Origin: Acanthococcus lagerstroemiae
Lineage: Eukaryota; Arthropoda; Insecta; Hemiptera; Eriococcidae
Assembly: GCA_031841125.1 (NCBI GenBank)
Contig: CM063114.1
Span: forward strand, 37,345,574 to 37,409,573
Length of the DNA: 64,000 bases
Direction of reading: 5' to 3'
Shown: one piece after another, positions 35,001 to 46,290 of the stretch
Numbering within the stretch: position 1 is the stretch's first letter
How the letters are laid out: every line of letters begins with the position of its first letter
Program-made: the position numbers and the translations under genes
The notes under the pieces: model-generated
Told to the model about the DNA's origin: nothing
The model's input: only the letters and a program-made list of their open reading frames with translations
The model's database searches: none

Positions 35001-36932
35001 CGCATAGGTACTTTCTCAATAAAACCTGATTTAGGTGCAGTTAGTTCATTTTTCATTATTCATGAATTTATGAAGCATAAACCAGAATCCTCATACCTGA
35101 ACTGACTGTAGGAAAAATGTTTGCTCTCAGAAAGGGACTAAACTTACCCTTTCTTAATAATCTCCTAAAATCTATTAGTTTTAGTAGATGGTTGTCTGGT
35201 AAGAAGAAAAAAAAAGTGTTGAAATTATAAAAACCTGGGTCGTTCTAAAACTGTAAAGTCGACGTTAATAAAAAGTCTACTATAGATGGATTATAATTAA
35301 ATGAATTGTAATTCTTTGTTCAATGAACAGGCGCTGCCCCAGGTTACCGTAATCGTCGGAAAGAAGAACAATTCCAACACGTGTCGTATTATAACAGCTC
35401 ATAAAAGAGCTGACGGCCTGAAGAAAGTGGAATTCTCGTTGCCCACTGCAGAAAAACCGCTAACGTCTGGTGAACCATGCTGGGCAAATTATGTTAAGGG
35501 TGTGGTACAATTCTTCGAAGGTAAAGATGAAATAGATACCTAAACTTCATTAGTGTCAGCGAAAAATATAGCTTAGCTAGAAATACCGATTTTATAATGT
35601 CGTCTGAAATTACACAGGCCCAAAAGTGGGATTTGACGGTGTGATTGTCTCCAGTGTACCTTTAGGTGGAGGCCTATCTAGTAGCGCTGCTTTGGAAGTA
35701 GCTACGTACTCGTTTTTAGAAGGTCTTACGGGACACGAAACAGAGTAAATTTCTATATGATTTTCTTTCGTTAAAATTAATAAAGTGATTATATTTTCTA
35801 AATAATACTAAATGGTTTAATTTTGTATACTTTCAGCCCTAAACAAAAAGCACTACTTTGTCAAAAAGCTGAGCATATATTTGCTTCAGTTCCTTGCGGC
35901 TTAATGGATCAGTTTATCGCGATCTACGGTAAAAAGCACTGCGCCACTCTGATTGATTGCAGGTTATTGAATTGCTGCATAATGAATATACCTAATGGTG
36001 ATTTATTTTTCGCACCCACTCTCCAAGTTACTGTTTTTTATTTGTTTGGTGATCGTAGATCGCTGGATGTGAGTAATATTCGAATACCGACCATGGATTG
36101 CGTATTCCTAATAATCAATTCAAATGTACACCATGAACTCGCTAGCAGTGAGTATTCCGCTAGAAGAAAAACCTGTGAGGAAGTGGCTCAGAAGCTGAAG
36201 AAGAAGAGCTTGAGGGATGTTACCCTAGCAGAACTGGATAGTAAGATAATCCTGCTTTTTGAATTGATTTTCCTGAGTTATGAAAGTTTTGAAGTTGTTG
36301 AATCATGAAGATTGATTTCCTTCTCTCAGAACTTAATTCTGACGAGATCATTGATGGCAAGATGTACAGAAGGGCTCGCCATGTGGTAACAGAAAACGAC
36401 CGTACTTTACAAGCCGCAAAAGCTCTTGAAAATAGCTCCTTGCTCGAATTTGGATCGCTCATGTATCAGAGTCATGCATCTCTGAGGTGAGTACCGTAAA
36501 AAGTTCATTTTACAAGTTTTCTCCCTTACCGTTTATGTTATATTTTGTTTCAAATAATTCGACAGCAAAGATTATGAGGTGTCTTGCGAAGAACTGGATT
36601 TCTTGGTTGAAACTGTCCGCGGAGTTAATGGAGTTTACGGATCTCGAATGACCGGCGGCGGTTTCGGAGGATGCACCGTCACATTGGTATGAAAGTCGCT
36701 GATTTATTATTTTAAATTAGTAATAGTTTTTTAGTTGGATTACAAAAAGTATGTGTTTCGAATTTTGTTGTGTGAAAATGTTATTTGAAACCTCGACTGT
36801 TAATAGGTTGAGAAAGCCGTTGTGGATGATGTCATCGAAAAAGTACAAGAATTGTACTCGAAGAAAGCTGACTTTTTCGTCGTTACTCCGTCATCAGGCA
36901 CCTACACTGTTCGTCTAAATCAAAGTTCATAA
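32074..36932 (+). CDS. GALK1: Galactokinase
   Basis: Eight exons: 32074-32235, 35331-35520, 35618-35744, 35837-35962, 36059-36240, 36330-36486, 36566-36686, 36807-36932; 1191 nt, 396 aa (human GALK1 392). First enzyme of the Leloir pathway: ATP + galactose to galactose 1-phosphate, in the cytosol. Galactokinase signature [12 protein letters not shown] (35-46); GHMP ATP-loop [15 protein letters not shown] (131-145); catalytic-base Asp184 in CGLMDQF; C-terminal GHMP motif [17 protein letters not shown]. The sequence is GALK1-type rather than GALK2. Intron 1 is 3.1 kb and stuffed with MITEs; the other introns are about 70-120 bp. Confidence 0.95.
32551..32802. mobile_element. MITE family A (TGGACGCTATTCAG), copy in GALK1 intron 1
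   Basis: Left TGGACGCTATTCAGCGTCAG and right CACTGAATAGCGTCCA form inverted ends; inside the ends, GAAACCAACC and GGTTGGTTCCC extend the pairing. The internal words CAAGAGCCATGTAGAAACTA and GATAAGCTTTTTT recur in the copies at 44154, 45485, 47338 and 54680. Confidence 0.85.
32811..33293. mobile_element. AT-rich palindromic element with GTTTTAAAAC motifs
   Basis: Left end GGGTTGAAAAAAAAG and right end TATGCCAACCTTGC, with many GTTTTAAAAC/TTGTTTTAAAA words in both orientations, suggest a degraded MITE. A related A-rich stretch starts GCAGGGTTGCAAAAA near 43960. Boundaries are uncertain. Confidence 0.45.
33302..33683. mobile_element. MITE family B (TTGGGATGTTAAC), copy in GALK1 intron 1
   Basis: Left TTGGGAAGTTAACATTGCC with CTAGGTAGCGCTAGT; right GGTTAACATCCCAA. 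The same ends and the CTAGCGCTACCTA word occur in the element at 44250-44501. Non-coding. Confidence 0.6.
34712..34937. mobile_element. Tc1/mariner-type MITE in GALK1 intron 1
   Basis: About 36-bp terminal inverted repeats: GTCAACTGGGGTAATATTGG at the left and its complement CCAATATTACCCCAGTTGAC at the right, continuing ACACTGGTGGTAATA. Flanked by TA on both sides (34710-34711, 34938-34939). Internal arms also pair (TCATGAATGACCAATATT...). Confidence 0.8.
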
Positions 36933-38122
36933 TGTATTTTAAATTGTGATAAGATTCGCTTTCAACCGCTTCTATTCCAGTCAGCCAAACTTTCATTTAT
37001 TTATTAAATTAATTACTACGGGCGTATTGTGATACCGTTTAACCACCCTAAGGATAAATCGTGTGTTCTTATATAAATTTAAAAGTGATTGAAAACTTTC
37101 ATTATTTAATTATAGTAAAGAATATGTCTACCATAAGTACCAAATACGTTCTTGTGTAATATATATCATCCACCAGTTGGGTGAGTCTTCGCATTGAAAC
37201 CTGAAGATATTTTTTCATATCTTGATCGCATAAACTGTTCTGATAAAATACACATAGGTATTTCGTGCATGTTGTTGTTCGCTTGATGTCAAGAAAAGTA
37301 GAGATTATTTTAACATTTTGACCGTGATGATCGATAGATAGTTCCACTTCGTTATATTGACCTTCATGAATTATTCTAATTTATTTCAGAAACTCCTTCA
37401 TTAAATTTATAGATACGCGCTATCACTTGGCGGTTACAAACATATTCAAGCGCGTACATGGAAGGATTTCCTTTCTGAAATTTGGATTTTGATTAGTATA
37501 CAAAAAAGTGCACTTTTGTGTAAAAATACCCGGATTAAGAACATCATATTTATTATGACTGATAATTGAATGGTTTCCACGACTAGAGGAAATTTCATTG
37601 GGTGTATGGGCAGCAAACCAGCAGTATCAGTGGTGCTTACAGGCTCGCTGGCGCCCGATGAGAGTTTTCGCGCGCCGCATGAACACGAGCTCCAATTCGT
37701 GTTTTCGTACTTCTGCTTTTGCCCCGTTTAATTTTTAAATTCAAACTGAAATTTTGTTTGAATTAACCTGAAAATAATTTGTGTATCTATTTTAGGTTGA
37801 CGGGGAGGGTATAGGTGTCTCAAAAGACTTGAGAGGAGAGGAGAGAGTCGAACCAAGTCGAGTACCACATGAGAAAAATAAAAGTTGCCGCCTATGCTAT
37901 ATTATTTAATTTAATGGGCCCTTCTCTTAAATGTGAGCGAAATTTTCGTGCGTTACTGTTCAAATCATCACGGAGTCTGCGCTGGTTGAATATCTTGATA
38001 ACATTTCGAAAACAAGCGCGAAATCAAAAGAGAAATTCAGTTACGGTTTCGTGTTCTAATATGACAACGCGGCTTTTCGTCCCTATTTTTCCTGCATTTA
38101 CGTAGAAGTAAATTTTTCTCGG
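36933..38122. other. Intergenic region with GC-richer patch
   Basis: GALK1 3' flank, then a GC-richer patch around 37640-37700 and a purine-rich stretch (37800-37850) that could be promoter/5' UTR of a gene starting near 38123. No coding exon is recognised here. Confidence 0.35.
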
Positions 38123-38189
38123 ATGTCGTTCCTTAATTCAAGTTTACGATACGTGGTGCTTTTCCTAATTTCTTTAATTCATCCCCGTG
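38123..38189 (+). CDS. Candidate first coding exon with signal peptide (partial gene)
   Basis: ATG at 38123 encodes MSFLNSSLRYVVLFLISL IHPR: a short polar start, a hydrophobic core (YVVLFLISLI) and then a strong donor G|GTAAGT after one base of the next codon (phase 1). This is the usual structure of a signal-peptide exon of a secreted or membrane protein whose other exons lie far downstream. No matching second exon was recognised in the window. Moderately speculative. Confidence 0.35.
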
Positions 38190-41100
38190 GTAAGTGGAAA
38201 TTGGCGCTTAATTCCTGAATCTTAAATGCTTACAATATTATTCCGTTATTTTCCAAACAATAAGAATATATTAGTTGTGAACATTTTCAAGTATTTTCGC
38301 GTCTATCGATATACACACCAGACACTACCGATTGCTTTTCGCGGTCTCTGAAAAACAAAGCGTATCTACTAAATTGTGTGCAAATAAGAATGGTAGATAA
38401 GCAGATGGATAATTACTATAATTATTGATAAATTTTAAGAAAAATAAGAATGAGGCACACAAACTACAGACCCAAGTGATAATACGAGTGAATAAATGGA
38501 TACTTGAAAACTTGAAGAATTTGAATGGTAATCGTAGCAGTGGAACCCGATAATCTTACCTATTCCTACAATTTTTGAAATTTTGACTAATATACAGATT
38601 TTTGCATGTATCGGTGTCGGAAAGATGCAAAACGCGATTATTATCATCATGTTTTTTGAAAAATACTAATCAGTAGACATACTTCTTTTTTCTATATTAT
38701 ACATGGTTTACCTACTTGTTGAAGACAGGGTTAAATTTAAAAACATATAATTCTGAGATTTCTAGTTTATTGTTGCGATGAGAGACTACTGATGTCAATA
38801 AATATGTGAGTTTGTCCCATAAAATTAAACATGATGTGGAGCCAACAGTGGTGCTTGCTCATTTTATTTAAGGGGTAAGGAAATTTTTTTGAAATCCAAA
38901 TTCTTTTTTTTCTTCTTTTTCTTTTTGAAATCTAGATTTCCGAGACAGAAAACACTCCATTTTTCGCAACAAAATCGCTAAAAATTTCTTTCGTGACGAA
39001 TAGTTTTTTGAAAGAGGGGAGGGGGGCAAAACCCTCCAAAATCGGCATCATTGTATGCAGAAACATCGCTACTGAGGGGATATCAAATTAAAACAGGTTG
39101 GTAGAATTGAAATAATGAACTTTCAAAACTATCTATAACGGATCACACACATGACTGATTCAATAATAACATAATATTATTTTTGACAAGAAACAAAAAC
39201 TCCGACAAATCATTTTTGTTATATTCACACTATGTACCTATCCTATAATGTATCATAAGATCATAAGTAAACAAAATGTGTTCTAATAAAATTAACTTTT
39301 TGACTAAAATAGTATTATCGGGTATATTTTGGCTCTGTGGCTGGCTGCGGCATCTTCTCAAAATTTATTAAAAACGACCATCTTCAAAAATTGATAGTTG
39401 AAGATGCCACATTTAGATAAGTGCGTTATCAGTTATGTTCATGTTAAGGCTATTGCGAAATCGGTTCTTGTTACAAAGGTCTTCAAAAGCCAACAATATT
39501 GTTTTTACGTGCAATAATCACAAATTAGCCCAAATAAGCGGTTATTTCCAAATTTTAATCATTTACACTTTATGTCGACCTTCTAAATACGTACCTATCT
39601 GTTATGGATATATGCTACAATCACTTGTACATTTATGTAATGATTGGTCAAGTTTAGCCGGAGGTTAATAAATTAGATAACATAGCAACGATAGCAACTA
39701 TACCTAGGGCTGAAATTTACATATTGCCTTTTATGACAACTGGTACTTTGTTTTGTAGTCCAATTAATTATTTATCGATAAACTTCCTTATAACTATACA
39801 TAAATTTTATAACATTACAAGTATAACAAGTGTACAGAGACAAATGTTGAAACAAACTTGCTGGTATTGTTATATTCGTGTCACCGAACCGGCATTATTT
39901 ACTGCACTACTAAAATGTAACCATACGTACCACCTGTGTTCCAAAAACTTATTGAGCGATGCTAAGCTTTCGTTGAGAGATGCACTGGGCCCGAGGAGGG
40001 TAAAGAAGTGCTCGCTGTATAAACTAATTACAACGCGGTGCAAAATTAATCCTTAATGAAAAAGTTTCGTGGCGTAAATCACCGTGTAATGAGAAATTGA
40101 CAAATTTATCAGTTTCCAGGGTAAATTAATGTTCTTTCTTACAATAAAGCACCTAAGTCTCGCTGTGCTTCCCCGTTTCAGACGTCGACTTGGTTTATGA
40201 CGCAGAGGTGGGATTTTATCATTCGCATTAACGGAGACAATAGTCGGGTTATATTTTTGAAGGGGGAAGATCTGATTCGCGACAGTTTTGAAAAATGACA
40301 AGTTCTTAATTTTCTATCTTGCGGCGCCTTTTTTGGGCGGAATTGGTTTTTTGCCGGCGGCTCGAAAATACTCACTAAACTGAGAAAATTCTGACGAAGT
40401 ATACCTATATCAAAAGAAAGAACACCTACATCAAAGAAAACTACATGTGTAGGTAGACTTTTTCAAAGCGTGCTTACGTGTTGTTTAGGTCTATATAACA
40501 AACTTTTCATGTCCTCGAAACTGATGAAAACTTTTTGCTATATTCATATTTTATCCACTCCTTTATTTATTACCATTAAAAAATTCTTTTAAATTACTTC
40601 AAAGTTACGCAACATGTTAAAAAAAAAAAAAAAACTCAACTCCCATGCGATCTCGTTCTAATAATTAGACATAAAACCGAGTTCTTTGTGATATACATAC
40701 CATACCCTTTCTCATACAAAGGGAACTCGAAAAAAATTAGGCCCTACACTTTTGAACCTGAAAACTGATATTCACAGTAAGAGTAAAGCGTTCTTCAAAT
40801 CCTTCAAATAAAAGTAAACAGAACATTATCTCAGATATACGGAAGAGTGTTGTATGATGAAACCCAATTTACATTTTTGCTTCTAGAGTTCGAAAACATA
40901 ATGTAGCCAGAAAAAGTTCGTTGGGGGCTCCTGAAAATATGAACCTTTATAAAAAAAGGGTCCAAGCATGGGCTTGAGCAAACTTTCGGTGTTTGCTATA
41001 TCTGTGCTCTACTTATGGTCCATGGCACATGTTGTATCATGGTTTTGGACGTATTGTACCATGGACTGCTGCAGAAAATCTTTCAAAAGGACATCCCTAC

Positions 41101-41700
41101 TCGCATATATGGAGTCAATCAACTTCCTTTAAATTTACTACCTGCTTCCTCTACCTAACAGAAAAATGTAAAACGAGGTTCAAAATTATATTATTGTAAA
41201 TGTATTGGGGAGAACCTGGAACTATGGATACCAATTATTTCTGTAGCTCACTAGAATGAGCATTCCTCATTAATTACTGCTTCCACAGCCGCTTTCACAT
41301 TACGAGCAACAACTTTCACCCAATTATTTCTTTCCTTGCTTCGTGGCTTGATCTATAACACATCATGAAACCTGAAGATCCAGAGTGGTCCATGGTATAC
41401 AACACCCTATATACTTTTCAGGAATTTCAATTTCACTGATCAGCAGTAAGTGTATTGATGTACTCACCGATAAATTATACAACGTGAATTTATTCGTTCA
41501 GACTTTTTCGGAAGCTCAGTAGGTATTCAAGTGCAATTTTTCCTCCTTAATATCAATAAACAACTGATACAAAAATACGGCTCCTCACCTGCAACCGGTA
41601 AAATCGGTATGGATGTTACCAAACCTATGTGTCACATGACGTGCTATGAGACTTGTTTTGAGGTTTGTGTACACGCTGTTTCCGAAAAGCCCAAGATAAA
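38190..41700. other. Gene-poor AT-rich region
   Basis: A few short open frames (for example 39724-40056) show no family motif, codon bias or splice context. It could be a long first intron of the candidate gene at 38123. An A-run lies at 40620-40634. Confidence 0.4.
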
Positions 41701-41711
41701 GCACTAGATAC

Positions 41712-41942
41712 CCTAATATGGTCATTTAATCCAAATCCTGGAAGAATTAAAATATAAACTTCTGGATGACCAAAAACTCAAAATAAATGTTGAAAAATAA
41801 TTGGATTTCCATTTCCTAACGGGTTAAAAAATATTGTTGATAAATTATGGTCTAAAATAATTATATAGTAATAGGTCTAGCTAATACTGGAATAGATAAA
41901 ATTAATAAAATAGATGTAATTAGAATTGATCAGCATCATACG
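41712..41942 (-). pseudogene. cox1: NUMT: mitochondrial cox1 fragment
   Basis: On the minus strand with the mitochondrial code: WSILITSILLILSIPVLA, then after a one-base shift NPLGNGNPIIFQHLFWVFGH and [12 protein letters not shown]. This is the core of cytochrome c oxidase subunit I (human helix VI/VII region with the GHPEVY motif). TGA encodes Trp here, confirming mitochondrial origin; frameshifts and truncation make it a nuclear pseudogene. Its right end abuts a hAT MITE. Confidence 0.93.
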
Positions 41943-42228
41943 CATAGGCGCCGATTCGGCTTCTTTGGGAGGGGGGAAGGGGAGGCAACGCTCCTAATAT
42001 TTTCATCTCAAAAATGGAAAAAGTACAACGGTGTGTTCCAGAATCTAAGAAAATCAATAATTTTAAATTATTTAAAATAGTAAACTATGGTAAGTAGAAG
42101 TGAGAATGATATCATTTTGGCACTAAAATAGATGGAAGACGACCATTCGAATTTTCGACCGCTCCTAACAACCGTGATAACCTTGATTCTGCCCCCCCCC
42201 CAATATGTTCCATAAGTCGGCGCCTATG
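41943..42228. mobile_element. hAT-type MITE (CATAGGCGCCGA ends)
   Basis: Left CATAGGCGCCGATTCGGC, right AGTCGGCGCCTATG. Flanks ATCATACG and GTCATACG make an 8-bp target-site duplication with one mismatch. The interior has G- and C-runs and no coding potential. It separates the cox1 NUMT from the next palindromic element. Confidence 0.8.
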
Positions 42229-42349
42229 GTCATACGTCATCTTAAGTCCAACCGTGCCCGTCGATGCTGAACTGACTGCGCGGTACGCTCCACATAGTCG
42301 GATTCGGCATCGACGGGCACAGTTGGACTCAAGATGGCGAATGACCATA
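42229..42349. mobile_element. Short palindromic MITE
   Basis: Arms of about 40 bp: CCAACCGTGCCCGTCGATGC at the left pairs with GCATCGACGGGCACAGTTGG at the right, extended outward by GGTCATACGTCATCTTAAGT versus ACTCAAGATGGCGAATGACC. The loop is only about 45 bp. Confidence 0.8.
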
Positions 42350-42489
42350 CTTGGGTCTGTAGCGCTCTACCCAAGGTACAAAAGGTATAACAAACCCAAG
42401 GTACAATACTCTCCTCTACATTCCACTGATACCTACAGCTTAGTACTTTGATTACAGTACAACTTGAGTTATGATTAATAATTTTCAAA

Positions 42490-42990
42490 TCTCGCTCAAG
42501 CATTATTCCTCACACCTGAATTAATTTCACCTTTTTGAACTTGGGAAAGGTTAAGGAAAATATTTTTCATCATCAAATCCTCCTCAACTATTTTCTGATT
42601 TTCCGAAAAGTGATAATCCTGAAACACTCATTCCTTCTTCGATCAAGTAATAGGTACTTGAATCTGAGATAGTTTTAATGTTTTGGTAAGTTCTCGACTC
42701 GCAGGATTATTTTTCAACCTCAGATCCTGATTCTGACCTTCAATGTTTTTCAAAGTCCAAAATGTAAATACCCGCACTCAAATCTCATTCAACCATTTCT
42801 CGGATCTGATTTATTTTCACCTTTAAGGGCTCGAGAGGGGGTAAGGAATATGTTCGCATGATCAAATACTCTCCTACTATGTTTTCTGCTTTTCCTGAGA
42901 TTGATAATCCTTAAACACTAGCTCCTTTCCTCGCTCAAGTTATATACACAAATCTGAGTTAGTTACATTTCTTAATAAAAGTCCTGGACT
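42490..42990. repeat. Two diverged direct repeat units, third at 43740
   Basis: Units starting near 42490 and 42770 share the order TCTCGCTCAA/CTCATTCAACC, GATCTGA..TA.TTTCACC, GGTTAAGGAA, ATCAAAT..TC..C.ACTAT and GATAATCCT.AAACACT; a third partial unit runs 43740-43890. The period of the first two is about 283 bp. Confidence 0.6.
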
Positions 42991-43186
42991 CTGAAAATCA
43001 CTTTCTGGCAGGGTTGTTGAGTTAATGGTCACTGGCTTAATAAGCTTAGCAGATGGCTTTTGAGCTGCTGGTTGACTTAGTTTATACGGCTTGAAGCTAA
43101 TTTCCCGGCTTCAGATATGGTTTTAATGTTGTTTGGATTATGGCTCAATTTTTGCACATGAGTTGACTTCAGTCACAAGTTACAAA

Positions 43187-43380
43187 CAGGGTTGCCAACT
43201 CAATAAAAAAATTACCGACCCACCGAATTTTCAAAATTTTCCCTCCTTCCCCCCTTAGTTTTATCATAATGCTCGATTTAGGTATTACCAAAGTTATGTA
43301 TTGGATCTTTTTTTTTTTTTTTTTTTTAAATTAACTTTTTACCGAAGCGCCCCAAAAATACCGACCGGTTGGCAACCCTG
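43187..43380. mobile_element. hAT-type MITE with perfect 8-bp TSD
   Basis: Ends CAGGGTTGCCAACT and GGTTGGCAACCCTG are inverted repeats; both flanks are GTTACAAA (43179-43186 and 43381-43388), an exact 8-bp target-site duplication. The perfect duplication suggests a fairly recent insertion. The interior has a long T-run. Confidence 0.95.
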
Positions 43381-44153
43381 GTTACAAAACTTACGATTTC
43401 CCACTATTTTGATTACTGATAAGACCAATTCAATAAAGTAAATTTTTAAATTCTTGGACAGTAATGATGACAAATTTTTTATCAATTTATTTACAAATTA
43501 TTATTATTTTTCTTTGACTTTGGCAATAGTTCAATTGATAAGTTTACACCACAAAACCTAGCTTATGGCTGACTTATAGGCTGAATGCCAACTTGCAGAA
43601 ATTGCCGGGCTAGCTTTTAGCTTAATGAATAATGATCAAAATTGTGACTTAGCCTTAGCTTAAACCACTAACGGCTTCAGTTTAACATCCTTTGCTTTCA
43701 AGCCGTAGATCCAGATTCAGCTTATTCAGTTTTTCCCGCCAAGTCCAAGATTTCGTTACTCCTACTTCAATCTCACTCAAACATTTTTTGGATCTGAGTT
43801 AGGTTCACCCTTTTCAACTTGGAAGGGGTTAAGAAGAATATTCGCATAATCAAATCCCTCACTATTTTCAGCTCTTTCTGGTACCTATGTACTGAACTTG
43901 GAAATAAATCCGTTGAAAAGATTCATTTGGACTTCCCAACTCCCAAGATTCAACAGCAGCAGGGTTGCAAAAAAAAAAAAAAAAAGCTTAAAAAAATAAA
44001 CAATAACTTACAAACGTTTTTTTGTTTAAAACTTTTTTTTTTGTTCAAAACATTAAAAATGTCTGTTTGAAATAAGAGTGTTTAAAACAAAAAAACTGGG
44101 AAAATAATCAGAAGTTGGCTGCGTAGTAAACATTGCGTCAACTGCGTGATCAG

Positions 44154-44643
44154 TTGGACACGGTTAAGCATAAGGGAACCAACCAGCAAAATCTGTTTAT
44201 GAGAACATGTGATTTGAAGTTCAAGAGCCATGTAGAAACTATATGACATTGGGATGTTAACCTGAGTTTCCGAAGTTGGTATCCCTGCCGGTAATAACGA
44301 GGTGATAAGGTACAAAAGAAGGATGATTTTACGAAATCATTAATCATCCCACTTTCAATCCTTATCAGGGCGGCTATTCCACTATAACAAACTTCGAAGA
44401 AGAACGATCGTACAGTTGGTTAGTGGAATAGCCACCAAGTTGTTCTCGCCATTGTCACCATACCACGATACTAGCGCTACCTAAGTGAGGTTAACATCCC
44501 AATAGCGTTTACTGATAAGCTATTTTCAACGTGAATAGCCTACACATTTTCGAATTGGGGGCCCAATTGTGAAAAAACGATACTAATCATTCATTTTGTT
44601 TACAATACAAATGTTGGCTAGTTCCCTTCTGTAACAGCGTCCA
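44154..44643. mobile_element. MITE family A copy, interrupted
   Basis: Left TTGGACACGGTTAAGCATAA GGGAACCAACC, right GGCTAGTTCCCTTCTGTAAC AGCGTCCA. The internal family sequence (CATGTAGAAACTATATGACA ... AGCGTTTACTGATAAGC) is split by a second element at 44250-44501. Confidence 0.8.
44250..44501. mobile_element. MITE family B nested in family A
   Basis: TGGGATGTTAACCTGAG at the left, TGAGGTTAACATCCCA at the right, inserted between GACAT and ATAGC. Uninterrupted family A copies (45485 element, minus strand) read GACATAGC, so the target AT is duplicated. It contains a further short inverted repeat (GGCTATTCCACTA/TAGTGGAATAGCC, 44370-44442). Confidence 0.85.
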
Positions 44644-45484
44644 GTTTTCGCCTTTTCGCTTCCCGTTCCCGAATCAAACTTGCAAGAAAATGGAGGTCCA
44701 TTATGCCCGTCAGAAACGATATGGTCCTAGCGGTCCTAGCGTTCTACAGGTAGGTGGCAGAGGGCAGTAAAGTACATTGGGATTTAAACTTGGAGTTTCA
44801 AGTGTTGGCAGCCCTGTGATATGTGTGAGTGATCACGGATGATTTACCGTAAGCATGTATAGCAAACTTCAACTATCATTAAGTCGATTAGAAATTCACT
44901 TTCAAAGAAAATGTGTCCTAAATTCGATTGCACCATCACCAAAAAATTAAATTATAATCAGTTCTACTAGGCCTAATTTCACCTGGCTTTACTAAACTTT
45001 TGACTTAATAACGGCCCGTGGTTCAACATTCGGACTATTAGAAAATACGCGTACGTTATTTCGCTGGCTGGCGCAGTATTGAACCAATTTGGCTTATATA
45101 AAGATAACTATAATGTCCCTTTCATACTAAAAATAATTTAATCGTTTTTACCACTATTTGAAGATAGTCAGTATTTTTATTAAAACACATATCGCCGTCA
45201 CTCCTAAGGTTAAGAGGAAAATTAAGCAGAAAAATACACTCAAAAATAACATGATAAAAAATGAATTAAGGTCATTTAAGTTTAAGCCAAAAGAAAGCTG
45301 GAAAATGTTGGCTTCTTTCGGCTTTTGGCTTGTGACGGTACAAATAAAGCTAGCTTTCAGCTTTTCTCTTATCAGTAAAAATTCGGCTGAATTTGGCTTT
45401 TGGCTTTCAGCTTTTGGCTGGCTGCAATGCACTGGCCACTGGTCTGGGAAGTTCGAATAGCCGGACGGTGCTGATTAGTAAAAA

Positions 45485-45751
45485 TTGAACGCTGTTAAGC
45501 GTATCAGAACCAACTGACATTTGTTGACAAAATGAGTTATTACTTATTAGTATGGTAGTATCATTGGAAAGAGGGTAAAAAGTAGAATTTTTCAAAATTG
45601 GGCCCCGATTCAAACATGTGTACTCACGTTGAAAAAAGCTTATCAGTAAATGCTATGTCATATAGTTTCTACATGGCTCTTGAACTTCAAATCACGTGTT
45701 CTCAAAAGCAGATTTCGTTGGTTGATTCTGTATGCTTTAACAGCCTCCAAT
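45485..45751. mobile_element. MITE family A copy (variant ends)
   Basis: Ends TTGAACGCTGTTAAGCGTAT and ATGCTTTAACAGCCTCCAA; internal CAAGAGCCATGTAGAAACTA on the minus strand as in other family A copies. Its right part is repeated in the downstream duplication (to about 53095). Confidence 0.75.
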
Positions 45752-46229
45752 TGTAAACATATATGCAACTAATTTTCGCATTGTCTAGAATGGTACACTT
45801 GCGCATTGTCTAATGTTGAAAAAAGAATCCACCTCAAAATTCTCAGACAATTCGGTATATTTAGAAGATATTCAATGGTACTAGTCGCCTTTCTTCGTTT
45901 CTTCATCCAAACGTTATTTATTTTTTAAATTTCTGATTAGTTGTCGGCTATTTGTTGTAATTTTGGTTTATTATCAGCCGTGTTAAATTTAGTCTGAAGA
46001 GCTAATTAATATGCAGCATAAAACGCGTCGTTGTGTTGTTATCAGAGTGCACTTTCCGCGTTCGGTTGTGAAGTAGCAATTGTTTTGTATTTGAGATGGT
46101 CAGGAAATGCAGACAAGTCGATATTCGAGTATTTGTAATACGAGCATCGTCCATTTGATATTGAGTTCATTTAGCTAAACAATATAATTAGAAAATTTAA
46201 CTTTGTGTGGTTCGAATTGTGAAATCGTG

Positions 46230-46290
46230 ATGAACTATGGTTGTGGTATCCTCGCGAGTTTGTTTGTGGTCAACCTCTGCTCCAGTCAGG
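46230..46290 (+). CDS. Candidate first coding exon with signal peptide, copy A
   Basis: ATG at 46230 encodes MNYGCGILASLFVVNLCSSQ followed by G|GTGAGT (phase-1 donor). Hydrophobic core ILASLFVVNL and small residues before the splice fit a signal peptide. The copy at 53570-53630 differs only by silent changes in the coding part (GCG/GCA), as seen. No downstream exon was recognised; the gene, if real, continues beyond this segment. Confidence 0.4.

Noticed and set aside
39724..40056. 110-codon open frame
   Set aside because: No family motif, AT-rich biased composition, no splice or start context, and long chance frames are expected in this region.
42490..43890. CRISPR-like or satellite array
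   Set aside because: Repeats are long, diverged and few; the context is eukaryotic.
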